Below, piece after piece: positions 1 to 5,244 of a stretch of 5,244 nt of DNA (positions within the stretch are counted from its first letter, which is position 1; each line of letters opens with the position of its first letter). The notes beneath the pieces are model-generated. The model saw only the letters and a list, made by a program, of their open reading frames with translations, had not been told where the DNA came from and made no database searches. This DNA is from Deltaproteobacteria bacterium (GTDB taxonomy: Bacteria; Desulfobacterota; DAOWOC01): contig DAOWOC010000103.1 of the NCBI GenBank assembly GCA_030642225.1, positions 1 through 5,244 of the forward strand, read 5' to 3'. Made by a program: the position numbers and the translations under genes.

Positions 1-89
1 CCAATGATGTTGACAATTTTGGAGATACATCAACGCTTGCAGAACCAGGTGTTGTTGATACACTGGTTTTAAACAGACCTTCAAAATAA
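1..89 (+). CDS. C-terminal tail of an unidentified protein (partial, 5' end outside window)
   Basis: Only the last 28 codons are visible. The frame beginning at position 3 reads NDVDNFGDTSTLAEPG and then VVDTLVLNRPSK before TAA at 87-89. This frame is preferred because its composition is protein-like and its stop lies 9 bases before a strong intrinsic terminator. A second open frame (from position 1, stop at 70-72) gives a less convincing peptide. The tail is acidic then hydrophobic and I recognise no family in it. The terminator and the new promoter that follow imply that this gene is transcribed separately from ftsK. Confidence 0.45.
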   Translation, partial: NDVDNFGDTSTLAEPGVVDTLVLNRPSK

Positions 90-97
90 TAATTTTT

Positions 98-142
98 AAT
101 AAAAACACCCAGTTTTATTAAAACAGGGTGTTTTTATTTTTT
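98..142 (+). terminator. Strong intrinsic terminator after the upstream gene
   Basis: The sequence forms a near-perfect hairpin. Bases 98-110 (AATAAAAACACCC) pair with 126-138 (GGGTGTTTTTATT) over 13 bp. After one A/A mismatch the stem continues as GTTTT (112-116) with AAAAC (120-124) around a 3-base ATT loop. A T-rich run follows to 142. It lies just after the stop at 87-89 and before the ftsK promoter, as expected for a Rho-independent terminator. The minus-strand side lacks a comparable T-run, so it probably works mainly in the plus direction. Confidence 0.88.
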
Positions 143-188
143 ATATAGAAATAATCTTCTTGATAAATTCATAGAAAAATCGTCTTTC

Positions 189-217
189 TTGACTTGGTAT
201 GTATTTTTTAATATACA
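189..217 (+). promoter_or_regulatory. Sigma70-type promoter for ftsK-lolA-nadA
   Basis: A -35 box TTGACT (189-194; consensus TTGACA) and a -10 box TATACA (212-217; consensus TATAAT) are separated by exactly 17 bases. It sits directly downstream of the preceding terminator and upstream of ftsK, where a promoter is required. Transcription would be predicted to start around 223-225, almost at the ftsK start codon at 224, so the mRNA would have little or no 5' leader. Confidence 0.6.
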
Positions 218-223
218 CGAGTT

Positions 224-2419
224 ATGAATAAAATGATTTCAAAATCCAGCATAGCAAGAGATACATCGGCAGTTATCCTGTTTGGGATTGCCATTATTAT
301 CGGGATCAGCATTTATTCATTTACCCCGCATGATCCTTCGGTCTTGACATATGCTCAAAACAGCGGCCATGTAAAAAATTTAACGGGACGATTAGGGGCC
401 AATATAGCAGGTATCCTTGTTTTCCTGACAGGCATGGGAAGCGTTGTAATACCTCTTGCCTTAATACAGTCCATATGGTTCGTAGTTATAAAACCTGATA
501 TTGACAGATTTCTTCAGAGTGTTACAGGGTATCTCGCTCTTATATTAACTGTCGGCATATTTTTTACTGTCGCCTGCCCGGAAATATATGTTCGTGATGG
601 AATGATTACAACCGGGGGGATACTGGGTATCTCGCTGGGCGGTTTTTTATTTAAATATCTATATATCTGGGGCACTGCTGTCTTTATGACTGTAGTAACT
701 CTGACCGGATTTATCTTAATTACAGGACAGAACCTTAAAGAGATAATCAATTCATTTAAAGGACTTTTTCTGTTTTTCTTTAATATCCTGAAAAAACTTT
801 TCTTCAAAAAAAGAACAAAAAAAGAAAATACAGACAAGGATAAGGCAGAGGATACAGGCCCTAAAATCATTGAAAGCAAGGATGATGATCTTTCAATAAA
901 AATATCTCCTGTAAAAGAAAAAAATAAGTCAAAGCAGTCAAATGATATATTTAATGTTGCCTTTCGACCGGCAAAAGGTTTTCAGAGACCTGACACTGAC
1001 ATGCTTGATCGTTTTGAGGTAAAACGTTTACCTGTAAACAGGGAACTTCTGCTTAATAATGCCAAAGTGCTTGAGGAAAAACTTGAAAATTTCGGAGTAA
1101 CCGGCAATGTGACAGAGGTGAAACCAGGGCCGGTTATAACCATGTATGAATACAGCCCTGCCCCGGGGATAAAAATTTCTAAAATATCCGGGCTTGCCGA
1201 TGATCTGGCCCTTGCGCTTAAGGCGATCAGTATCAGGATCATTGCCCCATTACCCGGCAAGGCAGTTATCGGGATAGAAATCCCTAATGAAAAAAGAGAA
1301 CTTGTTTATTTGCATGAAATTATAAATTCAAAAATATTCCTCAATAATAAAACACCATTAACAGTCTCCCTTGGTAAAGATGTTGTGGGCCAGCCTGTTA
1401 TTACAGAATTAAATAAACTGCCCCACATGCTTATAGCCGGCGCCACAGGCACGGGAAAGAGCGTGGGGTTAAATGCGATTATTCTCAGTATCCTGTTTAA
1501 GGCCACCCCTGATGAGGTGCGGATGCTCCTGATCGATCCTAAACGAATAGAGTTATCAACCTATGAAGGTATCCCGCATTTGCTTCATCCTGTTGTGGTT
1601 GACCCCAAAAAAGCCACCAGTGCTCTTAAATGGGCGGTAATGGAGATGGAGCGACGTTACAAACTGCTGGCAAAATTAAAGGCCAGAAATATTGAAGGCT
1701 ATAATAAGAGTGTCCTGGAGATAAACAGGACAGAAGATAAGGGGCAGGATGAAGAAAATGAGGAGATATTTGAAACGATCCCTTATATCGTTATTATTAT
1801 AGATGAGTTGGCTGACCTGATGATGGTTTCATCAAAAGAGGTTGAAGATTCCATAATGCGTCTTTCTCAAATGGCGAGAGCAGCTGGCATACACCTTATA
1901 TTAGCCACTCAAAGACCATCGGTTGATGTAATAACCGGGGTTATTAAGGCAAACATCCCTTCACGCATATCTTTTCAGGTATCCTCAAAGATTGATTCAA
2001 GGACAATACTTGACACAATAGGCGCTGAAAAATTACTTGGCGCAGGTGATATGCTTTTTCTTCCACCAGGGACATCTTTTTTGCAGCGTATCCACGGGGC
2101 ATTTGTGTCTGATGAAGAGATTACAAGGGTTACTGATTTTTTAAAAAAGCAGCGTCCACCGGAATATGATGAATCAATTACAAAAATACCGGAAAAAGAC
2201 GAGGCTGATATAAAATCAGACGATGATTATGATGAAAAATATGATGAGGCCGTTGAACTGGTATGCAACACCGGACAGGCATCTATTTCCATGGTACAAA
2301 GACGTCTCAGAGTAGGTTATAACAGAGCTGCCAGAATGATAGAAATCATGGAACGTGATGGTATAGTCGGTCCCTCAGATGGGAGCAAACCACGCGCAAT
2401 CTTAGCGGGGAAATTATGA
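224..2419 (+). CDS. ftsK: DNA translocase FtsK/SpoIIIE
   Basis: This is a membrane-anchored hexameric ATPase that pumps double-stranded DNA through the closing septum and helps resolve chromosome dimers. Its 731 residues resemble the short SpoIIIE-like form, not the ~1330-residue E. coli protein. Residues 15-167 contain about four to five hydrophobic segments (for example 15-33, 61-88, 102-118, 147-167). A short charged linker of roughly 190-245 follows. The motor carries Walker A GATGTGKS at 406-413, Walker B VIIIDELADL ending at 532 (D527, E528) and the family signature ATQRPSVDVITG at 561-572. The C-terminal winged-helix gamma domain (about 670-727) keeps GYNRAARMIE. Its N700, R704 and E707 match the spacing of the E. 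coli residues that read KOPS orientation sequences, so directional loading is likely retained. No good ribosome binding site precedes ATG 224. ATG 233 is an alternative start, 11 bases after a weak GAG. Confidence 0.97.
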   Translation: MNKMISKSSIARDTSAVILFGIAIIIGISIYSFTPHDPSVLTYAQNSGHVKNLTGRLGANIAGILVFLTGMGSVVIPLALIQSIWFVVIKPDIDRFLQSVTGYLALILTVGIFFTVACPEIYVRDGMITTGGILGISLGGFLFKYLYIWGTAVFMTVVTLTGFILITGQNLKEIINSFKGLFLFFFNILKKLFFKKRTKKENTDKDKAEDTGPKIIESKDDDLSIKISPVKEKNKSKQSNDIFNVAFRPAKGFQRPDTDMLDRFEVKRLPVNRELLLNNAKVLEEKLENFGVTGNVTEVKPGPVITMYEYSPAPGIKISKISGLADDLALALKAISIRIIAPLPGKAVIGIEIPNEKRELVYLHEIINSKIFLNNKTPLTVSLGKDVVGQPVITELNKLPHMLIAGATGTGKSVGLNAIILSILFKATPDEVRMLLIDPKRIELSTYEGIPHLLHPVVVDPKKATSALKWAVMEMERRYKLLAKLKARNIEGYNKSVLEINRTEDKGQDEENEEIFETIPYIVIIIDELADLMMVSSKEVEDSIMRLSQMARAAGIHLILATQRPSVDVITGVIKANIPSRISFQVSSKIDSRTILDTIGAEKLLGAGDMLFLPPGTSFLQRIHGAFVSDEEITRVTDFLKKQRPPEYDESITKIPEKDEADIKSDDDYDEKYDEAVELVCNTGQASISMVQRRLRVGYNRAARMIEIMERDGIVGPSDGSKPRAILAGKL

Positions 2420-3078
2420 AAAAAAAATTATTATTATTTTCTTCCTTTATTATACTTATGACATTTATGTTTATAAATGCATATGCTCAGGATAATAATA
2501 TTGAAGAGATTATAAATCAGGTTGAAAAAACATTTCAGAAGACAAAATCATTTTCAGCAAAGTTTAAACAGGAAACAGGTTCAAAGATAATGGGCTTTAA
2601 TGCTGCAAAAGGCATGATATATTTTTTCTCTCCAATGTATATGAGATGGGATTATTTAGAACCGGAAAAACAGCATTTCATATCCAATGGCGATAAAACA
2701 TGGTTATATGTCCCCTTGGAAAAAACGATTTATCTTTATGACACACAAAAAATATTTTCCTCGCATCTTATAAAAGGTTTACTTTCCGGCGGGCTTGACC
2801 TTAGGCAGGAATTTGATATCACACTCATTAAACAAGATATCAGCTCAGATAAGATACAGCTTAACCTGATACCAAAAAATAATAACGATCAGGTAAAATC
2901 ACTTGAAATTTGGGTAAATCCTGTAACTTACAGAATATTTCATGTAACAGCCATTGATCTGCTTGACAATATCAATAAAATAACATTTAAGGAAATTTCA
3001 ATAAACAGGGAGATTGATATGGGTATATTTTCATATAACCCTGGGAAAGATATACTCTTGCAAAAATTTTCAGAATAA
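2416..3078 (+). CDS. lolA: Outer-membrane lipoprotein carrier protein LolA
   Basis: LolA is the periplasmic chaperone that takes lipoproteins from the LolCDE transporter in the inner membrane and carries them to the outer membrane. Residues 1-24 form a signal peptide: MKKK, a hydrophobic core, and an A-Y-A site, with predicted cleavage after A24. The mature ~196 residues match the family's usual size (E. coli precursor 203). Family features include AKFKQ (48-52), the beta-strand block with MRWDY (76-80), the NGDKTWLYVP stretch (91-100) and the C-terminal IFSYNPGKDI (204-213). The start codon overlaps the ftsK stop as ATGA, with GGGG at 2407-2410 as ribosome binding site, so translation is probably coupled to ftsK. 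The same ftsK-lolA order occurs in E. coli. No lolB partner is in view; many bacteria outside the beta/gamma groups lack it. Confidence 0.92.
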   Translation: MKKKLLLFSSFIILMTFMFINAYAQDNNIEEIINQVEKTFQKTKSFSAKFKQETGSKIMGFNAAKGMIYFFSPMYMRWDYLEPEKQHFISNGDKTWLYVPLEKTIYLYDTQKIFSSHLIKGLLSGGLDLRQEFDITLIKQDISSDKIQLNLIPKNNNDQVKSLEIWVNPVTYRIFHVTAIDLLDNINKITFKEISINREIDMGIFSYNPGKDILLQKFSE

Positions 3079-3096
3079 GACCGGGGGGAATAAAAA

Positions 3097-4008
3097 TTGA
3101 AAGAAAAAGATTTGAGTATCAGGATCAGAAGTCTTTTAAAGGAAAAAAATGGCATTATCCTTGCCCATAATTATCAGCCTCCTGAGATTCAGGATATAGC
3201 GGATTTAACAGGAGATTCCCTTGAACTTAGCCGCAAGGCTGCCCAGACGGATGCGGAAGTGATTGTTTTTGCCGGCGTCTTATTTATGGCTGAAACAGCG
3301 TCTATCCTGTGCCCTGAAAAAACCGTCATACTCCCGAGGCTTGATGCAACATGTCCCATGGCTGATATGATTGATGCGGAAGATATTATTGATTTTAAAA
3401 AAGATAATCCCAATGTCCCTGTTATTACCTATGTTAATTCAACAGCTTCTGTAAAAGCTGAAACAGATATATGCTGCACCTCTGCAAACTGCATAAAAGT
3501 AGTTAATTCAATGGATACTGATAAGGTTTTTATGTGCCCTGATCAAAATCTTGCCAAATATTCATCAAAACATACAGAAAAAAAGGTGCTTTTCTGGGAG
3601 GGTTACTGCCCTGTACACCACAATTTAAGGGCGAATGATGTTATTAATGCCAAAAAAGAACACCCTGATGCCCTTTTTCTTGCTCATCCGGAGTGCAGGG
3701 AAGAGGTTCTGGATATTGCCGATGTGATTGCATCAACATCCGGCATGCTCAAAACAGTTGCCAAATCGCAGTATCAGGAATTTATAATCGGCACTGAATC
3801 AGGCATAATCTATCCAATGCAAAAGCTTGCATTAGACAAAAAGTTTTACGATCCAGGGAAAAAGCTGATATGCCCGAACATGAAAAAAACAGGTCTTAAT
3901 GATGTCCTTGCAGCGCTTGAGACAATGGAAAATATAGTAAAGATACCTGAAGATATACGTATAAAAGCACTTAGTGCGGTTAAAGAAATGATAAAAATAA
4001 CAGGTTAA
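3097..4008 (+). CDS. nadA: Quinolinate synthase NadA (4Fe-4S enzyme)
   Basis: NadA condenses iminoaspartate with dihydroxyacetone phosphate to quinolinate, in the aspartate route to NAD, in the cytoplasm. The 303 residues match the compact form (about 300, as in Thermotoga and Pyrococcus), not the ~347-residue E. coli form. The three cluster ligands fit C86 (DATCPMAD), C171 (EGYCPVHHN) and C259 (LICPNM). Active-site positions known from the compact enzymes are present: H24 and Y26 (AHNYQ), S41, Y112 and N114 (YVNS), S129, H197 and E199 (AHPEC), and S213/T214. The start is TTG at 3097, chosen because GGGGGGA at 3083-3089 lies 7 bases upstream and homology begins soon after. It is 18 bases downstream of lolA and probably in the same transcript. 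No nadB or nadC is in view. The protein appears complete and active. Confidence 0.96.
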   Translation: MKEKDLSIRIRSLLKEKNGIILAHNYQPPEIQDIADLTGDSLELSRKAAQTDAEVIVFAGVLFMAETASILCPEKTVILPRLDATCPMADMIDAEDIIDFKKDNPNVPVITYVNSTASVKAETDICCTSANCIKVVNSMDTDKVFMCPDQNLAKYSSKHTEKKVLFWEGYCPVHHNLRANDVINAKKEHPDALFLAHPECREEVLDIADVIASTSGMLKTVAKSQYQEFIIGTESGIIYPMQKLALDKKFYDPGKKLICPNMKKTGLNDVLAALETMENIVKIPEDIRIKALSAVKEMIKITG

Positions 4009-4049
4009 TCAAAAAAAACAGAATATTTAATTTTTTGTTGATTTTTTTT
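4008..4049 (+). terminator. AT-rich hairpin with T-run ending the ftsK-lolA-nadA transcript
   Basis: ATCAAAAAAAA (4008-4018) can pair with TTTTTGTTGAT (4032-4042) over 11 positions with one A/G mismatch. The loop is 13 bases, and a run of seven T follows (4043-4049). It begins at the last base of the nadA stop and lies between two convergent genes. Nearly all pairs are A-T, so the hairpin is weak and the call is tentative. In the minus direction the only T-run lies inside the stem, so termination of the opposing gene is less clear. Confidence 0.42.
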
Positions 4050-4059
4050 GTATTGAGAT

Positions 4060-4353
4060 TCATTTTTTCAGATTATTAATCCAGCCCTGAAGCGCATCAA
4101 TAATCTTGAGTGCCTGGTCAACACTTGATATATTAAATTTTGACTGAGGCGTATATTGACCGTTCATTTTGCGATAACGCCTGATGGTAAAACGTTCCGG
4201 ACTATATTCTTCCTTTTTTTTATCCCACTGCTGGTATTTAAAAATAATAGTGGTCCATGCACCTTTTGAAAGGACTGTTTTATCAAGTTCCTTTACTACA
4301 AGAAGATCATCTTCTTTATAATTAATTGTTATATCATCTATCTGAGAAGCCAT
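4060..4353 (-). CDS. Small conserved-looking basic protein, possible PC4-like nucleic-acid binder
   Basis: This 97-residue protein has no signal peptide or membrane segment, so it is probably cytoplasmic. Residues 1-30 are acidic (DDITINYKEDDLL). The middle is aromatic and basic, with TTIIFKYQQWDKKKEEY (34-50) and RFTIRRYRKMNGQY (54-67). KFNISS (72-77) precedes a helix (about 79-96) rich in I, L and W. Beta strands with a basic face followed by one C-terminal helix resemble the PC4/YdbC single-stranded-DNA-binding fold, but this is by pattern only. From memory, similar small proteins occur in Desulfobacterales. A ribosome binding site AAGG (4361-4364 on the minus strand) sits 7 bases before ATG, and a minus-strand promoter lies about 65 bases upstream, supporting a real gene. 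It is convergent with nadA and divergent from the hydantoinase gene. Function is unknown. Confidence 0.8.
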   Translation of the reverse strand: MASQIDDITINYKEDDLLVVKELDKTVLSKGAWTTIIFKYQQWDKKKEEYSPERFTIRRYRKMNGQYTPQSKFNISSVDQALKIIDALQGWINNLKK

Positions 4354-4416
4354 TATTCTGCCTTTTTTTTAAAATTTTTTTTAGTGGGGCGAGTCCTTTA
4401 TCCAACCAGCAAATCT

Positions 4417-4444
4417 TTTATACTCAATTGTCATTTAATATCAA
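4417..4444 (-). promoter_or_regulatory. Sigma70-type promoter for the 97-residue minus-strand gene
   Basis: Read on the minus strand, TTGATA (4444-4439) and TATAAA (4422-4417) are separated by 16 bases. Transcription would start near 4410, leaving a leader of about 55 bases before the ATG at 4353. The leader contains a short GC-richer stretch (around 4384-4392) and a T8-A4-T8 block (4363-4382) just upstream of the ribosome binding site. Confidence 0.5.
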
Positions 4445-4470
4445 GCAGATTTTTTTATTTTTATATTGAA

Positions 4471-4540
4471 ACTCCGGTCATTTGAGCCGGGTCAGAGATA
4501 GATGGTTCTGTCCCCGCAGTTTTGTGGCTAAAATCACAAG
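4471..4540. repeat. GC-richer imperfect-palindrome island, REP-like
   Basis: In very AT-rich surroundings, GGGTCAGAG (4489-4497) pairs with TTCTGTCCC (4506-4514) around an 8-base loop, with one T/T mismatch and one G-T wobble. A competing CCGG (4474-4477)/CCGG (4487-4490) pairing lies on its left. On its right, TTGTG (4522-4526) pairs with CACAA (4535-4539). GGGTCAGAG-to-CTGTCCCC palindromes are familiar to me from REP elements linked to IS200-like REP-associated transposases in proteobacteria; this is memory, not a search. Only one copy and no transposase are in the window. It lies between two divergent promoters, so a regulatory RNA or operator role is possible too. Confidence 0.4.
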
Positions 4541-4563
4541 CTTATATTAGTAGACACTTCATG

Positions 4564-4613
4564 ATTAATTATGTTTGACAAATAATTACTGTTTAAGTAA
4601 AATTATAATTAAT
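4564..4613. promoter_or_regulatory. Inverted repeat with three TAATTA cores around the promoter (possible operator)
   Basis: ATTAATTAT (4564-4572) and ATAATTAAT (4605-4613) are exact reverse complements, and TAATTA occurs at 4566, 4583 and 4606. The left arm lies just before the -35 box and the right arm just after the -10 box, as a repressor or bending-protein site could. The local base composition is so AT-rich that chance is a serious alternative. Confidence 0.25.
4575..4603 (+). promoter_or_regulatory. Sigma70-type promoter for the hydantoinase-family gene
   Basis: A perfect -35 TTGACA (4575-4580) and a -10 TAAAAT (4598-4603) have a 17-base spacer. Transcription would start near 4610, giving a leader of about 64 bases to ATG 4674. 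The promoter is bracketed by a perfect 9-bp inverted repeat, ATTAATTAT (4564-4572) and ATAATTAAT (4605-4613). A third TAATTA lies inside the spacer (4583-4588). Confidence 0.6.
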
Positions 4614-4673
4614 GACTACTTATAACAATATAAATCAAATCTTTATGACAGGCATTGGTTCCGGGTGGAAAAA

Positions 4674-5225
4674 ATGTTAGTTGGGCTTGATGTGGGTGGG
4701 ACCCACACGGATGCTGTGTTGATTAAAGATGGCCGTGTCTTTAAAAAAACCAAGGTCAGGACTAACAGTCAGGACCTTGTGGCAACTGGACTCAATATCC
4801 TTGAGACTCTTTTAAAAGATCAGGATTTAAGACAGGTCCAACGAATTGTCATTAGTACTACCCTGTCCACAAACGCAATAGTAGAGGGTAAGACCCCGCC
4901 TGTAGGAATAATTGTTACAAGCGGCCCGGGCATTAACCCTGAAAATTATAAGATAGGAGATTTTTATTATACTGCTAAAGGCGTTATGGATCACAGGGGG
5001 CGTGAAATTGTAAAGATTGATCAGGAAGAAATATCCGAGATTTGTTCTGAGATCAAGGAAAAAGGGATTAATCATTTAGCTGTAGTAGGAAAATTTTCAC
5101 CAAGAAATCCTGAACATGAAAAAACAATTCAAGCTATAGCAGTTTCTTTTTTTCCTTTTTTTCCCACGGGCCAAAAAATATCGGGTCCCTTAATTTTCCC
5201 GCGCCCCCTAACACCCGCATACTAA
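4674..5225 (+). CDS. Hydantoinase/oxoprolinase-family protein, N-terminal part (partial)
   Basis: Members of this family are ATP-dependent enzymes opening cyclic amides such as 5-oxoproline or hydantoins; some are acetone or acetophenone carboxylase subunits. The substrate here cannot be told. From ATG 4674 the protein begins MLVGLDVGGTHTDAVLI, with the phosphate-binding DVGGTHTD near residues 6-13. STTLSTNAIVEGK follows around 61-73, then IVTSGPG, and GKFSPRNPEHE near 139-149. All are typical of the Hydant_A N-terminal domain. ATG 4674 is preferred to GTG 4665 because GGGTGGA (4663-4669) is a suitable ribosome binding site for it and family members often start this way. Full-length family proteins run to roughly 500-700 residues, so about 180 is only the beginning. 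The TAA at 5223-5225 is probably not the true end: the same frame continues FAVIKN to the window edge. Confidence 0.82.
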   Translation: MLVGLDVGGTHTDAVLIKDGRVFKKTKVRTNSQDLVATGLNILETLLKDQDLRQVQRIVISTTLSTNAIVEGKTPPVGIIVTSGPGINPENYKIGDFYYTAKGVMDHRGREIVKIDQEEISEICSEIKEKGINHLAVVGKFSPRNPEHEKTIQAIAVSFFPFFPTGQKISGPLIFPRPLTPAY

Positions 5226-5244
5226 TTTGCTGTTATTAAAAATA
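5140..5244 (+). other. Corrupted or decaying end of the hydantoinase-family gene
   Basis: From about 5140 the frame stays open and family-like but conserved residues are altered. It reads PFFPTGQKISGPLIFPRPL, then TPAY, a stop, and FAVIKN. The family pattern I recall is P-F-V-T-T-G-H, S-G, L-N-F-P-R-R, T-A-Y, N-A-V. Each difference can be undone by one base change (for example CAA to CAT, ATT to AAT, CCC to CGC), without a frameshift. The clustering at the very edge suggests poor base calls at a contig end. A decaying pseudogene is the alternative. Confidence 0.6.

Noticed and set aside
1..72. Alternative reading of the window start in frame 1, stop at 70-72
   Set aside because: The peptide is less protein-like and its stop is further from the terminator. 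It cannot be fully excluded with so few codons.
806..848. Two A7 runs in the ftsK linker region, the second (817-823) in phase for a -1 slippery heptamer
   Set aside because: The -1 frame meets a stop within about seven codons, no clear stimulatory hairpin or internal Shine-Dalgarno was found, and lysine-rich linkers in AT-rich genomes commonly give such runs.
514..3413. Several antisense open frames of 66-121 codons inside ftsK, lolA and nadA
   Set aside because: They lie opposite well-conserved genes, show no recognisable domains, and are explained as shadows of the real coding frames.
4504..4530. Resemblance of GTTCTGTCCCCGCAG to the CCCGC-containing core of cobalamin riboswitches
   Set aside because: The upstream GGTG-type element and the ACTGT continuation are missing, and there is no room for the full fold. 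The match fits the simple palindrome better.
4575..4609. TTGACA paired with the perfect TATAAT at 4604-4609
   Set aside because: The spacer would be 23 bases, too long for sigma70. TAAAAT at 4598-4603 has the correct 17-base spacing.
1..5244. tRNA, rRNA, CRISPR array, insertion sequence or phage attachment site
   Set aside because: No cloverleaf, regularly spaced direct repeats, transposase gene or terminal inverted repeats with target duplication were seen. The only mobile-element hint is the single REP-like palindrome.

Overview
The window reads as an AT-rich chromosomal segment from a diderm (Gram-negative) bacterium. The outer-membrane lipoprotein chaperone gene lolA rules out a monoderm. 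The low GC, the short SpoIIIE-like FtsK and the 303-residue quinolinate synthase fit an anaerobic Desulfobacterota (Desulfobacterales-type) genome. That assignment is inference from protein style, not a marker-gene result.

Layout: positions 1-89 hold the last codons of an unidentified plus-strand gene, closed by a strong intrinsic terminator (98-142). A sigma70-type promoter (189-217) then precedes a compact plus-strand run, ftsK-lolA-nadA (224-4008). ftsK and lolA overlap by 4 bases (ATGA). lolA and nadA are 18 bases apart, and nadA starts at TTG behind a G-rich ribosome binding site. An AT-rich hairpin plus T-run (4008-4049) probably ends this transcript. A convergent minus-strand gene (4060-4353) encodes a 97-residue basic protein that may have a PC4-like fold.

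The 320-base stretch 4354-4673 has no convincing gene but much structure. It holds a minus-strand promoter for the 97-residue gene, a GC-richer imperfect-palindrome island resembling a REP element, and a plus-strand promoter bracketed by TAATTA repeats. The last gene (4674 to the window edge) is the N-terminal part of a hydantoinase/oxoprolinase-family ATP-dependent amidohydrolase. Its final ~100 bases look corrupted: conserved residues are replaced by single-base changes and a stop interrupts a frame that otherwise stays family-like to the edge.

Functionally, the run groups unrelated housekeeping jobs: chromosome segregation (FtsK), lipoprotein transport to the outer membrane (LolA) and NAD synthesis (NadA). 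ftsK-lolA order is also found in E. coli. I see no strong evidence for a new defence or mobile system. The most interesting parts are the small PC4-like protein, the palindromic island and the damaged end.
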